DNA of 64,000 nt from positions 1-64,000 of the forward strand of contig CAPKVJ010000004.1 in NCBI GenBank assembly GCA_948648655.1, written 5' to 3'. Below, in pieces: positions 31,990 to 39,074 of this stretch; position 1 is the first letter of the stretch, and each line of letters begins with the position of its first letter. The position numbers and the translations under genes are program-made. The notes under the pieces are model-generated. The model was given only the letters and a program-made list of their open reading frames with translations. It was not told the DNA's origin and did no database searches. This DNA comes from an uncultured Candidatus Saccharibacteria bacterium. GTDB taxonomy: Bacteria > Patescibacteriota > Saccharimonadia > Saccharimonadales > Saccharimonadaceae.

Positions 31990-33120
31990 TTACATCAAGT
32001 GGTTTGATTTGAGATTGTTGTGTCGTTTACATAGCATCTGGCAATTATCTAGGGATGTTTTGCCGCCTTTGCTCCATGGTATAATGTGGTCGCCTTCCAT
32101 TTCTTCAAATGCATATGTTGCGTCGATATGTTTTCCTCCTTGCTCTATGTCGCAATATGGACAATGCCCGTTTTGCCGTTCGTAAACCGTGCGCTTGATA
32201 GCATTATCGAAAGCCCGTAGGTTCAGAGACTTTTCTTGACCATACAAAACATATTCGTAGATACCAGGTTTTGACTGAACCTCATCATCTGTCATCAAAC
32301 TTTTCACTTGCTCCTCAAGTTTGTTTGCATCAAAAGCTTGCTCTTTGAAATCATTATAAAACCTACCCCAGTCTAGACCCTTCATTTCAGAACGGTAAAC
32401 TGGAAATGTTGAACGCACCCAGGCGATAATGTTCTCAAAATAGCTCCAAAGTGCGCTAGCCTCAACATCCCTCTTCTTATGTTGCGCCATATACTCCTTC
32501 ACATCGCCCCTACTGGCCCACTTTAACACCTTCGCCAAATAGTCTTGACGCTCAACTACTCCTTTCATATAGTCTTTGCCTAGGCCATATGCAGCACATT
32601 TTGGCTTACTGAAATATCGACGAGCATCCGTTAACCATTCACCATTATAGGTAGCATTGAGCATTTCTTGCTCATTTAGAGCTAATCCGTTGATGTTGAT
32701 AGTGCGAAACCAGTTGTATATCTCGTCCTCGGTGCCATCACAAATACACACTTCTAGTGGATAGTTCAAGATTTGCTCTTGCTCGTTTTCTGGCAGTGTG
32801 TCGAAATACATTTTCTCGCCATTCTGGTTTATGATAGCAAACTTATAATCAAGGTAGCGACAAATAGAGAGCGTGCGCTGTTGCCCGTCGAGGAGGTCAA
32901 AGTGGTCGCCATTAGCAACCCAATACATAATGTTCAAAGGTCGCTCGTGCATCACCGTGTCAATCACTTTGCGTTGTCGTTCGTCATCATAGATAAACTC
33001 ACGCTGATATTTTGGGCGTATATCGAGTTTGCCACCAAACCCTACTACGCCTTCCCAATCGTAGTCTTGGTAACCATCAAATAGTTGCCTTATAGTTATA
33101 TTCTGTCTAGTAGTCTTCAT
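31990..33120 (-). CDS. DUF262/HNH nuclease (GmrSD-like)
   Basis: 376 residues. The N-terminal DUF262 (ParB/Srx-like) domain has RPKYQREFIYDDERQRKVI and the core motif LLDGQQRT (D78-R82). The C-terminal HNH nuclease (about 318-376) has CPYC, EGDHIIPWSKGG, DNCQMLCKRHN and a closing KSNH. DUF262 proteins use NTP-dependent DNA cleavage and many restrict modified or unmodified DNA. The gene overlaps the methyltransferase stop by 4 nt (ATGA), so they are translationally coupled. As the partner of an EcoRI-type methyltransferase it is the likely restriction component. Confidence 0.85.
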   Translation of the reverse strand: MKTTRQNITIRQLFDGYQDYDWEGVVGFGGKLDIRPKYQREFIYDDERQRKVIDTVMHERPLNIMYWVANGDHFDLLDGQQRTLSICRYLDYKFAIINQNGEKMYFDTLPENEQEQILNYPLEVCICDGTEDEIYNWFRTININGLALNEQEMLNATYNGEWLTDARRYFSKPKCAAYGLGKDYMKGVVERQDYLAKVLKWASRGDVKEYMAQHKKRDVEASALWSYFENIIAWVRSTFPVYRSEMKGLDWGRFYNDFKEQAFDANKLEEQVKSLMTDDEVQSKPGIYEYVLYGQEKSLNLRAFDNAIKRTVYERQNGHCPYCDIEQGGKHIDATYAFEEMEGDHIIPWSKGGKTSLDNCQMLCKRHNNLKSNHLM

Positions 33121-34160
33121 TCGTTCTCCTTTCTCCTAATTGTTATTCTGGCATATACCGAATGAACATATTCTTTGGTTTGCTCGTTGTAAAGAAAATT
33201 ACCTCTCGCCGATTTTCCAGATAATACTGGGTTTCCGTTTGCCTTGTTGCCAGATGCTCCAGTATAGGTCAAATCTTGTCGCATCTCCTTGAAGTCTCCG
33301 TAATACCTAAGGTTCGGTATGCCAGCCTGCTCATCCGTGCTTGACTGAAGCAGACCAAGTATCTCAAACTGTTCTGGGTTATAATTATCGAGAAATGTAA
33401 TAGGCACACCCATCACACCAAAGTAATCTTTTGGAATAGACTTTACTTTGTCGACTTCAATGGCATCGTAGTTGTCGTAATGTGGGAACTTTTCTGGAGT
33501 GTAGCTCTCGTATAAAATCATATCTTCGTGGCGTTTTGTGGTGTCCAAATTAGTCCACCAACGGCAAAGTCCTGACATATTGGTGGTCTCAGTGCCATCT
33601 GGTCGAACAAACTTATTGGGAACGGTATAACCTAGCCATACTTTATTATTCGCTAGTAGAGGAAATACATCTTTGTAAGTGATAGCGTTCTTATTTCCAA
33701 TGATGAGAAACTTTTTCCGATATTGTATTAGCTGCTGGATATACTCACGGAATAGTGAAAAAGGAGGATTGGTGCAAACGATGTCGGCCTCTTTTAGTAG
33801 TTCGATACACTCTGCACTCCGAAAATCTCCACCTTCTTGAAGGTCAATTTTCTCACATTTATCTTTCCCCGTAATCTCGATACGATAGCCCACTCGATGC
33901 ATTGGGTCTAACCAAGCTTGTGTGAAAAGGTCAGATTTTACATAGCGAGTGCAAATGAGCTTTTTCAGACCATAGTGGTCAAAATTGAGCTTAAAAAAGT
34001 CCGAGAACGCACTTTCGGCTGGGTCGTCGCAGTTGCAATACACAACTTTACTCCTAAACTGGTCTCGGTAATGGTTCAGCTCTGCTTGAATGTCGTCATA
34101 ACGAGTGTAGAACTCATTATCTTTGGCTTTCTTAGCCTTATCTAATGATATGTTTGCCAT
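33117..34160 (-). CDS. EcoRI-type adenine-specific DNA methyltransferase
   Basis: 347 residues. KAKDNEFYTRYDDIQAEL opens the protein and the catalytic motif IV is TNPPFSLFREYI at N131. LIIGNKNAITYKDVF and the C-terminal FEILGLLQSS segments fit the EcoRI-methylase family that makes N6-methyladenine. It is first in an operon with the DUF262/HNH nuclease and the 59-residue membrane protein, the order expected if host DNA must be protected before the nuclease appears. The upstream region (34161-34325) is full of inverted repeats that may regulate it. Confidence 0.88.
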   Translation of the reverse strand: MANISLDKAKKAKDNEFYTRYDDIQAELNHYRDQFRSKVVYCNCDDPAESAFSDFFKLNFDHYGLKKLICTRYVKSDLFTQAWLDPMHRVGYRIEITGKDKCEKIDLQEGGDFRSAECIELLKEADIVCTNPPFSLFREYIQQLIQYRKKFLIIGNKNAITYKDVFPLLANNKVWLGYTVPNKFVRPDGTETTNMSGLCRWWTNLDTTKRHEDMILYESYTPEKFPHYDNYDAIEVDKVKSIPKDYFGVMGVPITFLDNYNPEQFEILGLLQSSTDEQAGIPNLRYYGDFKEMRQDLTYTGASGNKANGNPVLSGKSARGNFLYNEQTKEYVHSVYARITIRRKENE

Positions 34161-34161
34161 A

Positions 34162-34322
34162 GTAGTTTACCAACCGTTAGTTGGGCGCTACTTTTGGAGT
34201 TTTCTCAAACAAAAGAAGCGACCATTTGCTATTAGTTGGTAAACTACAACTCTTACTTAAAGCAGAGCGAGCAAATGGCCGCAAACTTCCTACTTTAAGT
34301 AAAAATTGAATTGTAGTTTACC
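34162..34322. promoter_or_regulatory. structured region upstream of the R-M-like operon
   Basis: GTAGTTTACCAAC (34162-34174) pairs with GTTGGTAAACTAC (34235-34247). A third partial copy, GTAGTTTACC, is at 34313-34322. Crossing pairs are CCATTTGCT (34222-34230) with AGCAAATGG (34270-34278), and TTACTTAAAG (34253-34262) with CTTTAAGTAA (34293-34302). They could be operators, a pseudoknotted RNA or recombination sites. Confidence 0.6.
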
Positions 34323-34412
34323 GCTTCTAATTATACCACAAAACGAGCCACATAAGATGCTTGCAAGAGACGCTCTCACACTAGCTTAAGAAAACCCGTC
34401 ATTTTAGCTAGC

Positions 34413-34446
34413 GTGTAAAAACACGCTAGTATTTCCACGCTATAAT
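34413..34446 (+). promoter_or_regulatory. hairpin and -10 box before the recombinase genes
   Basis: The perfect stem CTAGCGTGT/ACACGCTAG is followed by TATTTCC and then TATAAT (34441-34446). The hairpin covers the place of the -35 box, so it may block read-through and set the promoter's strength. Confidence 0.5.
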
Positions 34447-34475
34447 GATGAGATAATTAAACGGAGTAAGAATAA

Positions 34476-34646
34476 ATGAATAACAACTGGAATGATTTTC
34501 TTGGTAGTCAGGCAGGAGATGCCATAGCTGATAGTATTGGCGCCTTGCGTGATGCAAACATTAGCCGTAGTGCTGATGGTCCAGGTTGCAATGAGCAAGT
34601 TATTAACGGCATTCCAACTAAGTTAGGAAACTCTAGGAATGTTTGA
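34476..34646 (+). CDS. 56-residue protein coupled to the recombinase
   Basis: ATG after a GGAG site (34462-34466). It is soluble and rich in Asn, Asp and Gly, with ISRSADGPGCNEQVINGIP. No family recognised. The stop overlaps the recombinase ATG by 8 nt, so translation of the recombinase should depend on it. It could be a recombination directionality factor or only a leader. Confidence 0.55.
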   Translation: MNNNWNDFLGSQAGDAIADSIGALRDANISRSADGPGCNEQVINGIPTKLGNSRNV

Positions 34647-36333
34647 TGAGTTTCAAGAAGTTGATCGCAGTTCCTTAAGATATGTCATCTATCTAAGAAA
34701 GTCTACCGAAGATGAGAACAAGCAAGCCCACTCATTTAGCGATCAAGAAAAGGACTGTCGCCGATATGCGGCTCAACTCGGTATAGAAGACAACATTATA
34801 GAGCCGGCAATTAAGGAGAGTGCCTCAGCCAAATATCCCGACAATCGTCCAAAGTTCAACAAACTAATTGAGGATCTGAAAGCCGGTCGAATTGATGGTA
34901 TTATTGCCTATCATCCAGACAGGCTTTCACGCAATATGCTAGAAGCTGGCATTGTGCTAGACATGCTAACGCCTGGAAGACCAACCAAAAAGGGCGTAAA
35001 ACCAGAACCGATTATAAAAGACTTGCTCTTCTCGTCTTTTTATTTTAGGAACGACATCAATGGCAGATGTATGCTAGCATTTCAGTTTATGATGGCTACA
35101 CAATACTCTGAACACCTAGAAGAGGTAGTGACGCGAGGAGTTAGGAGTCATCTTGCCGTCGGACAGTCTTCTGGCACACCTAAGTGGGGCTATCGTAGAG
35201 GTGATGATGGCTTTTATGTGCCTGACAATAATTTCAGTCACATACAGCATGCTTGGGAAATGATACGAAACGGCAGTAGTCAGGTAGCGGCTGTGGAGTA
35301 TCTTGTGGAAAATGATGTGCACTACATGACAAAACGAACCCCGTCAAAGATATCCAAGCGCGTCGACTTCACTGGAGATGGTGGAGGAGGGACAATGTCT
35401 CGTATGTTAAGAAATCCGTTCTATTATGGCATCTTATGTCAGGGAGGAAATGAGGTTGATTTAAGAAAAGTGCAGCCAGGTTTTACTCCAGTAGTCTCAC
35501 AAGAACACTGGAATGAAGTGCAGGAGGCCTTACGAAAGAACGGCAAAAAGCACCGAGGGCATCGAAAGCGTGTTGGCGCTCCCGTTTTCTTGCCATTCAG
35601 AGGGATGGTCGAATGTGGCGTATGTGGTGGCAATATGATTGCTTATCGCACTAGAGGAAAAGATAAGGCAAAACATGCCCTAGTCTACTATGCTTGCCAA
35701 AATAAAAATTGCACCCGCTCTAAAAAACAAGTTAGGGGAGAAAATGTCGTAAAAGATTTATGTGAGCAACTTGTGGGAATTGAAGTATTGCCGGAAGCAT
35801 ATGATGAATACAGTGAATCGGTAGAGTCTCATATTACGAAAGAAATTGACAAACTGAATACAAAAAAGCTCAGCCTACGAGGTTCACTTTCGCAATTGAA
35901 ATCACGTCTCAAACGGGAGAATACTTCACTCAAGGTGTTGAAGTCAGATAGCCAAATACCACAAACCACAATATCTGCTGCGATTGAAGAAGTGAAGAGT
36001 CTAGAACAACAAATTACAGCAACGGAAAAAGAACTGGCTGATGTTGTGGCAAAAATCAAAGATCCGGCAAAAGTCGTAGCCACAAAAGAAGAGTTCTTCA
36101 AATTTCTAGAAACCGCTGATTTACAGATGAGAAATGGTAATTTTGTGGAAAAAGACATTGTTGCCCGTGCACTGTTCTCGAAACTCGTCATTGACAACGA
36201 AAATAAGACCACCGCTCTCTATAAAACTGAGTTTGATGGTCTTATTTCTATGGGCAATTCTCATCATCTTGTGAATGGTGAGCCGGGAGGGGCTCGAACC
36301 CTCGACACCGGGCTTAAAAGGCCCGTGCTCTAA
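34639..36333 (+). CDS. large serine recombinase (integrase of the element)
   Basis: 564 residues. The resolvase domain has the nucleophile S22 in YLRKSTED and the conserved Arg pair in HPDRLSRN. A recombinase domain with GTPKWGYRR and MLRNPFYYG follows, then a zinc ribbon (CGVCGG ... CQNKNC) and a long coiled coil (about 395-480). The last 16 codons (PGGARTLDTGLKRPVL) lie inside tRNA-Lys on the opposite strand, so the integrated form has a host-derived tail. The native tail of 46 codons appears to sit at the other end (29026-29167). Confidence 0.95.
   Translation: MFDEFQEVDRSSLRYVIYLRKSTEDENKQAHSFSDQEKDCRRYAAQLGIEDNIIEPAIKESASAKYPDNRPKFNKLIEDLKAGRIDGIIAYHPDRLSRNMLEAGIVLDMLTPGRPTKKGVKPEPIIKDLLFSSFYFRNDINGRCMLAFQFMMATQYSEHLEEVVTRGVRSHLAVGQSSGTPKWGYRRGDDGFYVPDNNFSHIQHAWEMIRNGSSQVAAVEYLVENDVHYMTKRTPSKISKRVDFTGDGGGGTMSRMLRNPFYYGILCQGGNEVDLRKVQPGFTPVVSQEHWNEVQEALRKNGKKHRGHRKRVGAPVFLPFRGMVECGVCGGNMIAYRTRGKDKAKHALVYYACQNKNCTRSKKQVRGENVVKDLCEQLVGIEVLPEAYDEYSESVESHITKEIDKLNTKKLSLRGSLSQLKSRLKRENTSLKVLKSDSQIPQTTISAAIEEVKSLEQQITATEKELADVVAKIKDPAKVVATKEEFFKFLETADLQMRNGNFVEKDIVARALFSKLVIDNENKTTALYKTEFDGLISMGNSHHLVNGEPGGARTLDTGLKRPVL
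36271..36281. other. right attachment core in tRNA-Lys
   Basis: GTGAATGGTGA, covering the CCA end and discriminator of tRNA-Lys. Confidence 0.6.
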
Positions 36334-36352
36334 CCAGCTGAGCTACCGGCCC
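36276..36352 (-). tRNA. tRNA-Lys (TTT), integration site
   Basis: Acceptor GGGCCGG/CCGGCTC (G2-T71 wobble), anticodon stem CGGGC/GCCCG, loop CTTTTAA giving TTT, T-arm GAGGG/CCCTC. CCA is encoded. The recombinase gene overlaps it on the opposite strand. Promoter: TGTGCTATAAT (36364-36369) just upstream. Confidence 0.96.
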
Positions 36353-36479
36353 ACAATGTGTACATTATAGCACAAAGTCTGAAAAAGATAAAGACTGATT
36401 TTTACTTGTAAAAAGTCTAGTTCTATGTTAAAATTGTTATAGCTTGCACCAAAAAATTACATGAAAGGGGGAGAGTTTT

Positions 36480-36830
36480 ATGAATTACGTGCCAGTGTAC
36501 ATTTTAGATTTCCAAAAGTTGTCCACCGAAGAGCTGGAGGAAACAATAATTAGGCGTGGAGTTCCTAACGCTAGAGCGGTGTTCCAGGCGATATATGAGC
36601 GTGATCCTAGCGAACGCGAGGAGCAGTCCATGCATTCCATGTTATCAGCCCTATTGATGCGCCGCAAATTTAGCGATGAAGAGCGCATCTTGTTAAATAG
36701 TGAATTTGGACTGGGACAACAAAAGCTTATAGATAGCAGCGACAAGGAGCGATTGCTCCGCTTTTCCTATGATCATAATCGTAGGGGTATTATCGACGTA
36801 TTAAATAAAATCAAGGTATGGTATAAATAA
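36480..36830 (+). CDS. orphan protein of unknown function (116 aa)
   Basis: The ATG follows AAGGGGGAG. Promoter: TTGTAA, 17 nt, TAAAAT about 50 nt upstream. The protein is helical and charged, with LSTEELEETIIRRGVPNARAVFQAIYERDPSEREE in pieces, and has no membrane helix. No family recognised. It is a self-contained module ended by a strong terminator that touches cassette 6. Confidence 0.6.
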   Translation: MNYVPVYILDFQKLSTEELEETIIRRGVPNARAVFQAIYERDPSEREEQSMHSMLSALLMRRKFSDEERILLNSEFGLGQQKLIDSSDKERLLRFSYDHNRRGIIDVLNKIKVWYK

Positions 36831-36850
36831 TAAATCGATAATACTATTAT

Positions 36851-36880
36851 CCTTGCTCCTTTAAGGAGCAAGGAATTTTT
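36851..36880 (+). terminator. terminator of the 36480 gene
   Basis: CCTTGCTCC-TTTA-AGGAGCAAGG followed by AATTTTT. The T-run is shared with the first three bases of cassette 6. Confidence 0.93.
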
Positions 36881-37091
36881 GTGCGCAGCGGGAGCATTGG
36901 TATTAGTAGTAATAAATTGAGATTCATTGGTCAGGGTAGCTACGCCTGGTCTTCGATGCCTAATTCCAATATTAATAATGCCTACTACTTAATTGTTTGG
37001 AGTAGCAGTATTGACCAATCAAACAATAGTCGTTGGCTTGCCTTCCCCCTCCGCTGCCTAGCTAGTTAGAGTATAGGTAGTAGGAGGATAG
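36878..37091 (+). pseudogene. FISUMP 3'-end cassette 6 (silent copy)
   Basis: 5' block 36878-36891. The core encodes YAWSSMPNS...AYYLIVWSS and RWLAFPLRCLAS, about 63 residues, then the 3' block to 37091. It begins in the T-run of a terminator, so it cannot be expressed from the gene before it. Confidence 0.83.
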
Positions 37092-37174
37092 AAGAAGAGC
37101 TATTTGATAAGCGGCTTACTTAAAAAGAGTCCACCTCACAAATTGAGATGAACATCTTTCATTAAAATCGAACT

Positions 37175-37251
37175 TGGTGGGCGATAGAGGATTCGAACCT
37201 CTGACCTCGTCTACGTCAAAGACGCGCTCTAGCCAACTGAGCTAACCGCCC
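37175..37251 (-). tRNA. tRNA-Val (GAC)
   Basis: Acceptor GGGCGGT/ATCGCCC, anticodon stem CGTCT/AGACG, loop TTGACGT giving GAC, T-arm AGAGG/CCTCT. CCA is encoded. Confidence 0.95.
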
Positions 37252-37260
37252 TACTCTTCT

Positions 37261-37289
37261 AGTGTATCACAGTTTATTGAAACCGTCAA
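37261..37289 (-). promoter_or_regulatory. tRNA-Val promoter
   Basis: Minus-strand TTGACG (37284-37289), 17 nt ending TGTGA, TACACT (37261-37266). Confidence 0.75.
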
Positions 37290-37296
37290 AATCATT

Positions 37297-37932
37297 CTAT
37301 TTTGTAGCTAGACGCTTATTCCTAGCATTAGTACGTCCCATGACGACACTCGCAAAGACTGCTAGACCGACAACTCCCAGCGAGGTCAGCACTGATGTAA
37401 TAAGTAAAACCCAGTTACGTCTCTCATGATCAGAGTTTTGAAGCAATGTAGTGTTCTCGGTCTGAATATCGTCGGGATTCTTTTCGGGTTCAGCGATTGT
37501 TTCTGAATCAGTCAATGAATCTATATCTTCGGGGACATCGTTAGTCATATCATCCGTATCCGTACGGTCCAGCCCGATTCTGGTGCGAAATGGGTTATTG
37601 GTAGTTTCTTTTGAATTATCTATAACTGTCGCAGGGCGCATAGTGTCAATAGTGGTACTATGGGAAGGCTGAGACGCACCATTTCCACCAAAGCCGTCGA
37701 CTGGGCTATCATTGGCTCCTTGATCTGGGTTAGGATTCGGATCAGAATTGTCTCCAGCTGTTCCCCCACTACCATTATCTCCAGGATCTGTTGGCGGAGG
37801 AGTGTTTGGATCCTGCTCGCCTGAATCACCAGTCTGCGATGAGTCATCATCTGCATAAACCATGCTATCTACCGGCCACGCCAAATAAGCCAGACCTAAC
37901 AGAAATATAATCGCAAAGATTTTCTTCTTCAT
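37297..37932 (-). CDS. secreted, acidic low-complexity protein with C-terminal anchor
   Basis: 211 residues. Signal peptide (1-26, cut near VYADD), then a disordered Asp/Asn/Pro/Gly-rich stalk (about 27-165), then one membrane helix (about 178-199) and a basic tail NARNKRLATK. It is a surface stalk held in the cytoplasmic membrane. It is the last of five minus-strand genes coding for exported proteins and lies close to their cluster. TATACT lies just before the ATG, so it may be expressed separately. Confidence 0.7.
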   Translation of the reverse strand: MKKKIFAIIFLLGLAYLAWPVDSMVYADDDSSQTGDSGEQDPNTPPPTDPGDNGSGGTAGDNSDPNPNPDQGANDSPVDGFGGNGASQPSHSTTIDTMRPATVIDNSKETTNNPFRTRIGLDRTDTDDMTNDVPEDIDSLTDSETIAEPEKNPDDIQTENTTLLQNSDHERRNWVLLITSVLTSLGVVGLAVFASVVMGRTNARNKRLATK

Positions 37933-37990
37933 GTCAGTATATTATCATTATATATAATATATGTCAATAGTTTTAACTTATTTTACCACA

Positions 37991-38026
37991 AAAAACCACC
38001 AATCATGCTATATATTGGTGGTTTTG
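37991..38026 (-). terminator. terminator of the surface-protein cluster (after the 38031 gene)
   Basis: AAAACCACCAAT/ATTGGTGGTTTT stem on the minus strand followed by T-rich sequence. Confidence 0.85.
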
Positions 38027-38030
38027 GGAT

Positions 38031-38969
38031 TTAGCGACGATTTTTGCGATTTACAAGATAGATTGCGAAGCCAGCTACTGCTCCAAATGCGACTAGACCG
38101 GTCAATATATAGTCGAGCCGAGAGATATTGAGATCGCTAAATAAAGTCGAACCGGTATTTGGCGTGTTTGGCGTCGTGGAGCCTGAGCCTCCATCATTAC
38201 CGCCGACGGTATAGTTCACACCTAATGTAACCATTGAGATCATCTGATCCGCAGCGTTATAAGCGCTGATAACGGTAGTGTATTCATCGGTGTCGGCACC
38301 ATATCTCTCAAATGGCAAATCGATGATAAATTCGCCGGTATTTGGGTCAATTGCGCTAGCGTCTAGGATAAGGGGCTCTTCTTGGCCATCAGCGTTCACG
38401 AATAATGGTCTGCCGTCCTTGTGATAAGCTTGGACGCGAATTTTCGCGACTTGGCTATTGGCTTTTACGGAAAGGATCGGGTCACCATTATCTTTTGCGC
38501 CACGATCAAAGTTGGCCTGGATTGCCCGATAGTTAAATGAAACTGTATCTTCGCGGGTTGTACCGCCATTACCATAAGCGACGGCGCGAAGTTTAAAGGC
38601 ACGATAGCCATACGGAGCAAGGTTCAAGTTAAAACTATGCTCCCCGATCTGCTGCGACGGGGTGAAAGTCTCGACGTTGGTCTGGACTTCAGCGCCACTA
38701 TCATTAGTATAAGTCAAATAATACTCAATTTTCGATGAGTCTTCATAACTACTCTTTACTTCGAGATCAGGGTCAATAAAATCACTGCCGTCTAGCGGGT
38801 TCAGGATGGCCACCCTTGTATCACCTTCCCCGATTGTGACATTGACATTGACGGTCGAGCCCTCTATGGCCGCTGCGCCCGGCGCTGGCATCGCATAAGC
38901 AATCGTCGTCATGATACCAACGGCGGCTAATCCAGCAATGCCTAGAATCTGCTTTTTCGTTTTTTGCAT
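38031..38969 (-). CDS. surface protein with Ig-like domains and PNTG-type C-terminal anchor
   Basis: 312 residues. Signal peptide (1-33, cut near AAAIEG), two beta-sandwich regions (about 40-140 and 145-250) and a Gly/Ser/Thr linker ending TPNTPNTG. A membrane helix (about 287-306) and RKNRR tail follow. The TPNTG resembles an LPXTG-type sorting motif, but the helix starts about 14 residues later than in classical signals, so sortase use is inference. It is in line with the DUF916-like genes upstream and probably in one transcript. Confidence 0.65.
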   Translation of the reverse strand: MQKTKKQILGIAGLAAVGIMTTIAYAMPAPGAAAIEGSTVNVNVTIGEGDTRVAILNPLDGSDFIDPDLEVKSSYEDSSKIEYYLTYTNDSGAEVQTNVETFTPSQQIGEHSFNLNLAPYGYRAFKLRAVAYGNGGTTREDTVSFNYRAIQANFDRGAKDNGDPILSVKANSQVAKIRVQAYHKDGRPLFVNADGQEEPLILDASAIDPNTGEFIIDLPFERYGADTDEYTTVISAYNAADQMISMVTLGVNYTVGGNDGGSGSTTPNTPNTGSTLFSDLNISRLDYILTGLVAFGAVAGFAIYLVNRKNRR

Positions 38970-39074
38970 ACTCTACACTCTTTCTTTTTAGTTTTTATTT
39001 TGAACTCGCTAGAGCCACCGCCTCGCAGAATTATCGCTCGCAACGATAATTGCGGCTGCTTGCATCCTATTAGA

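Larger units (their letters stand above)
29026..36281. mobile_element. integrated serine-recombinase element (about 7.3 kb) at tRNA-Lys
   Basis: Bounded by two copies of the 11-bp core GTGAATGGTGA (29015-29025 and 36271-36281). The right copy contains the encoded CCA end of tRNA-Lys. Contents from the left: native recombinase tail, trypsin-like protease, two-TM coiled-coil protein, helix-turn-helix protein, and a methyltransferase/nuclease/small membrane protein operon on the minus strand. A structured intergenic region, a small ORF and the recombinase follow. No capsid, tail or conjugation genes are present, so it is a compact integrative element with defence-like cargo. Confidence 0.8.

Noticed and set aside
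3725..37091. Diversity-generating retroelement as the source of cassette variation
   Set aside because: No reverse transcriptase or template repeat is in the window, the variable cores differ in length, and I see no adenine-only substitution pattern. Donor-cassette recombination explains the constant ends better.
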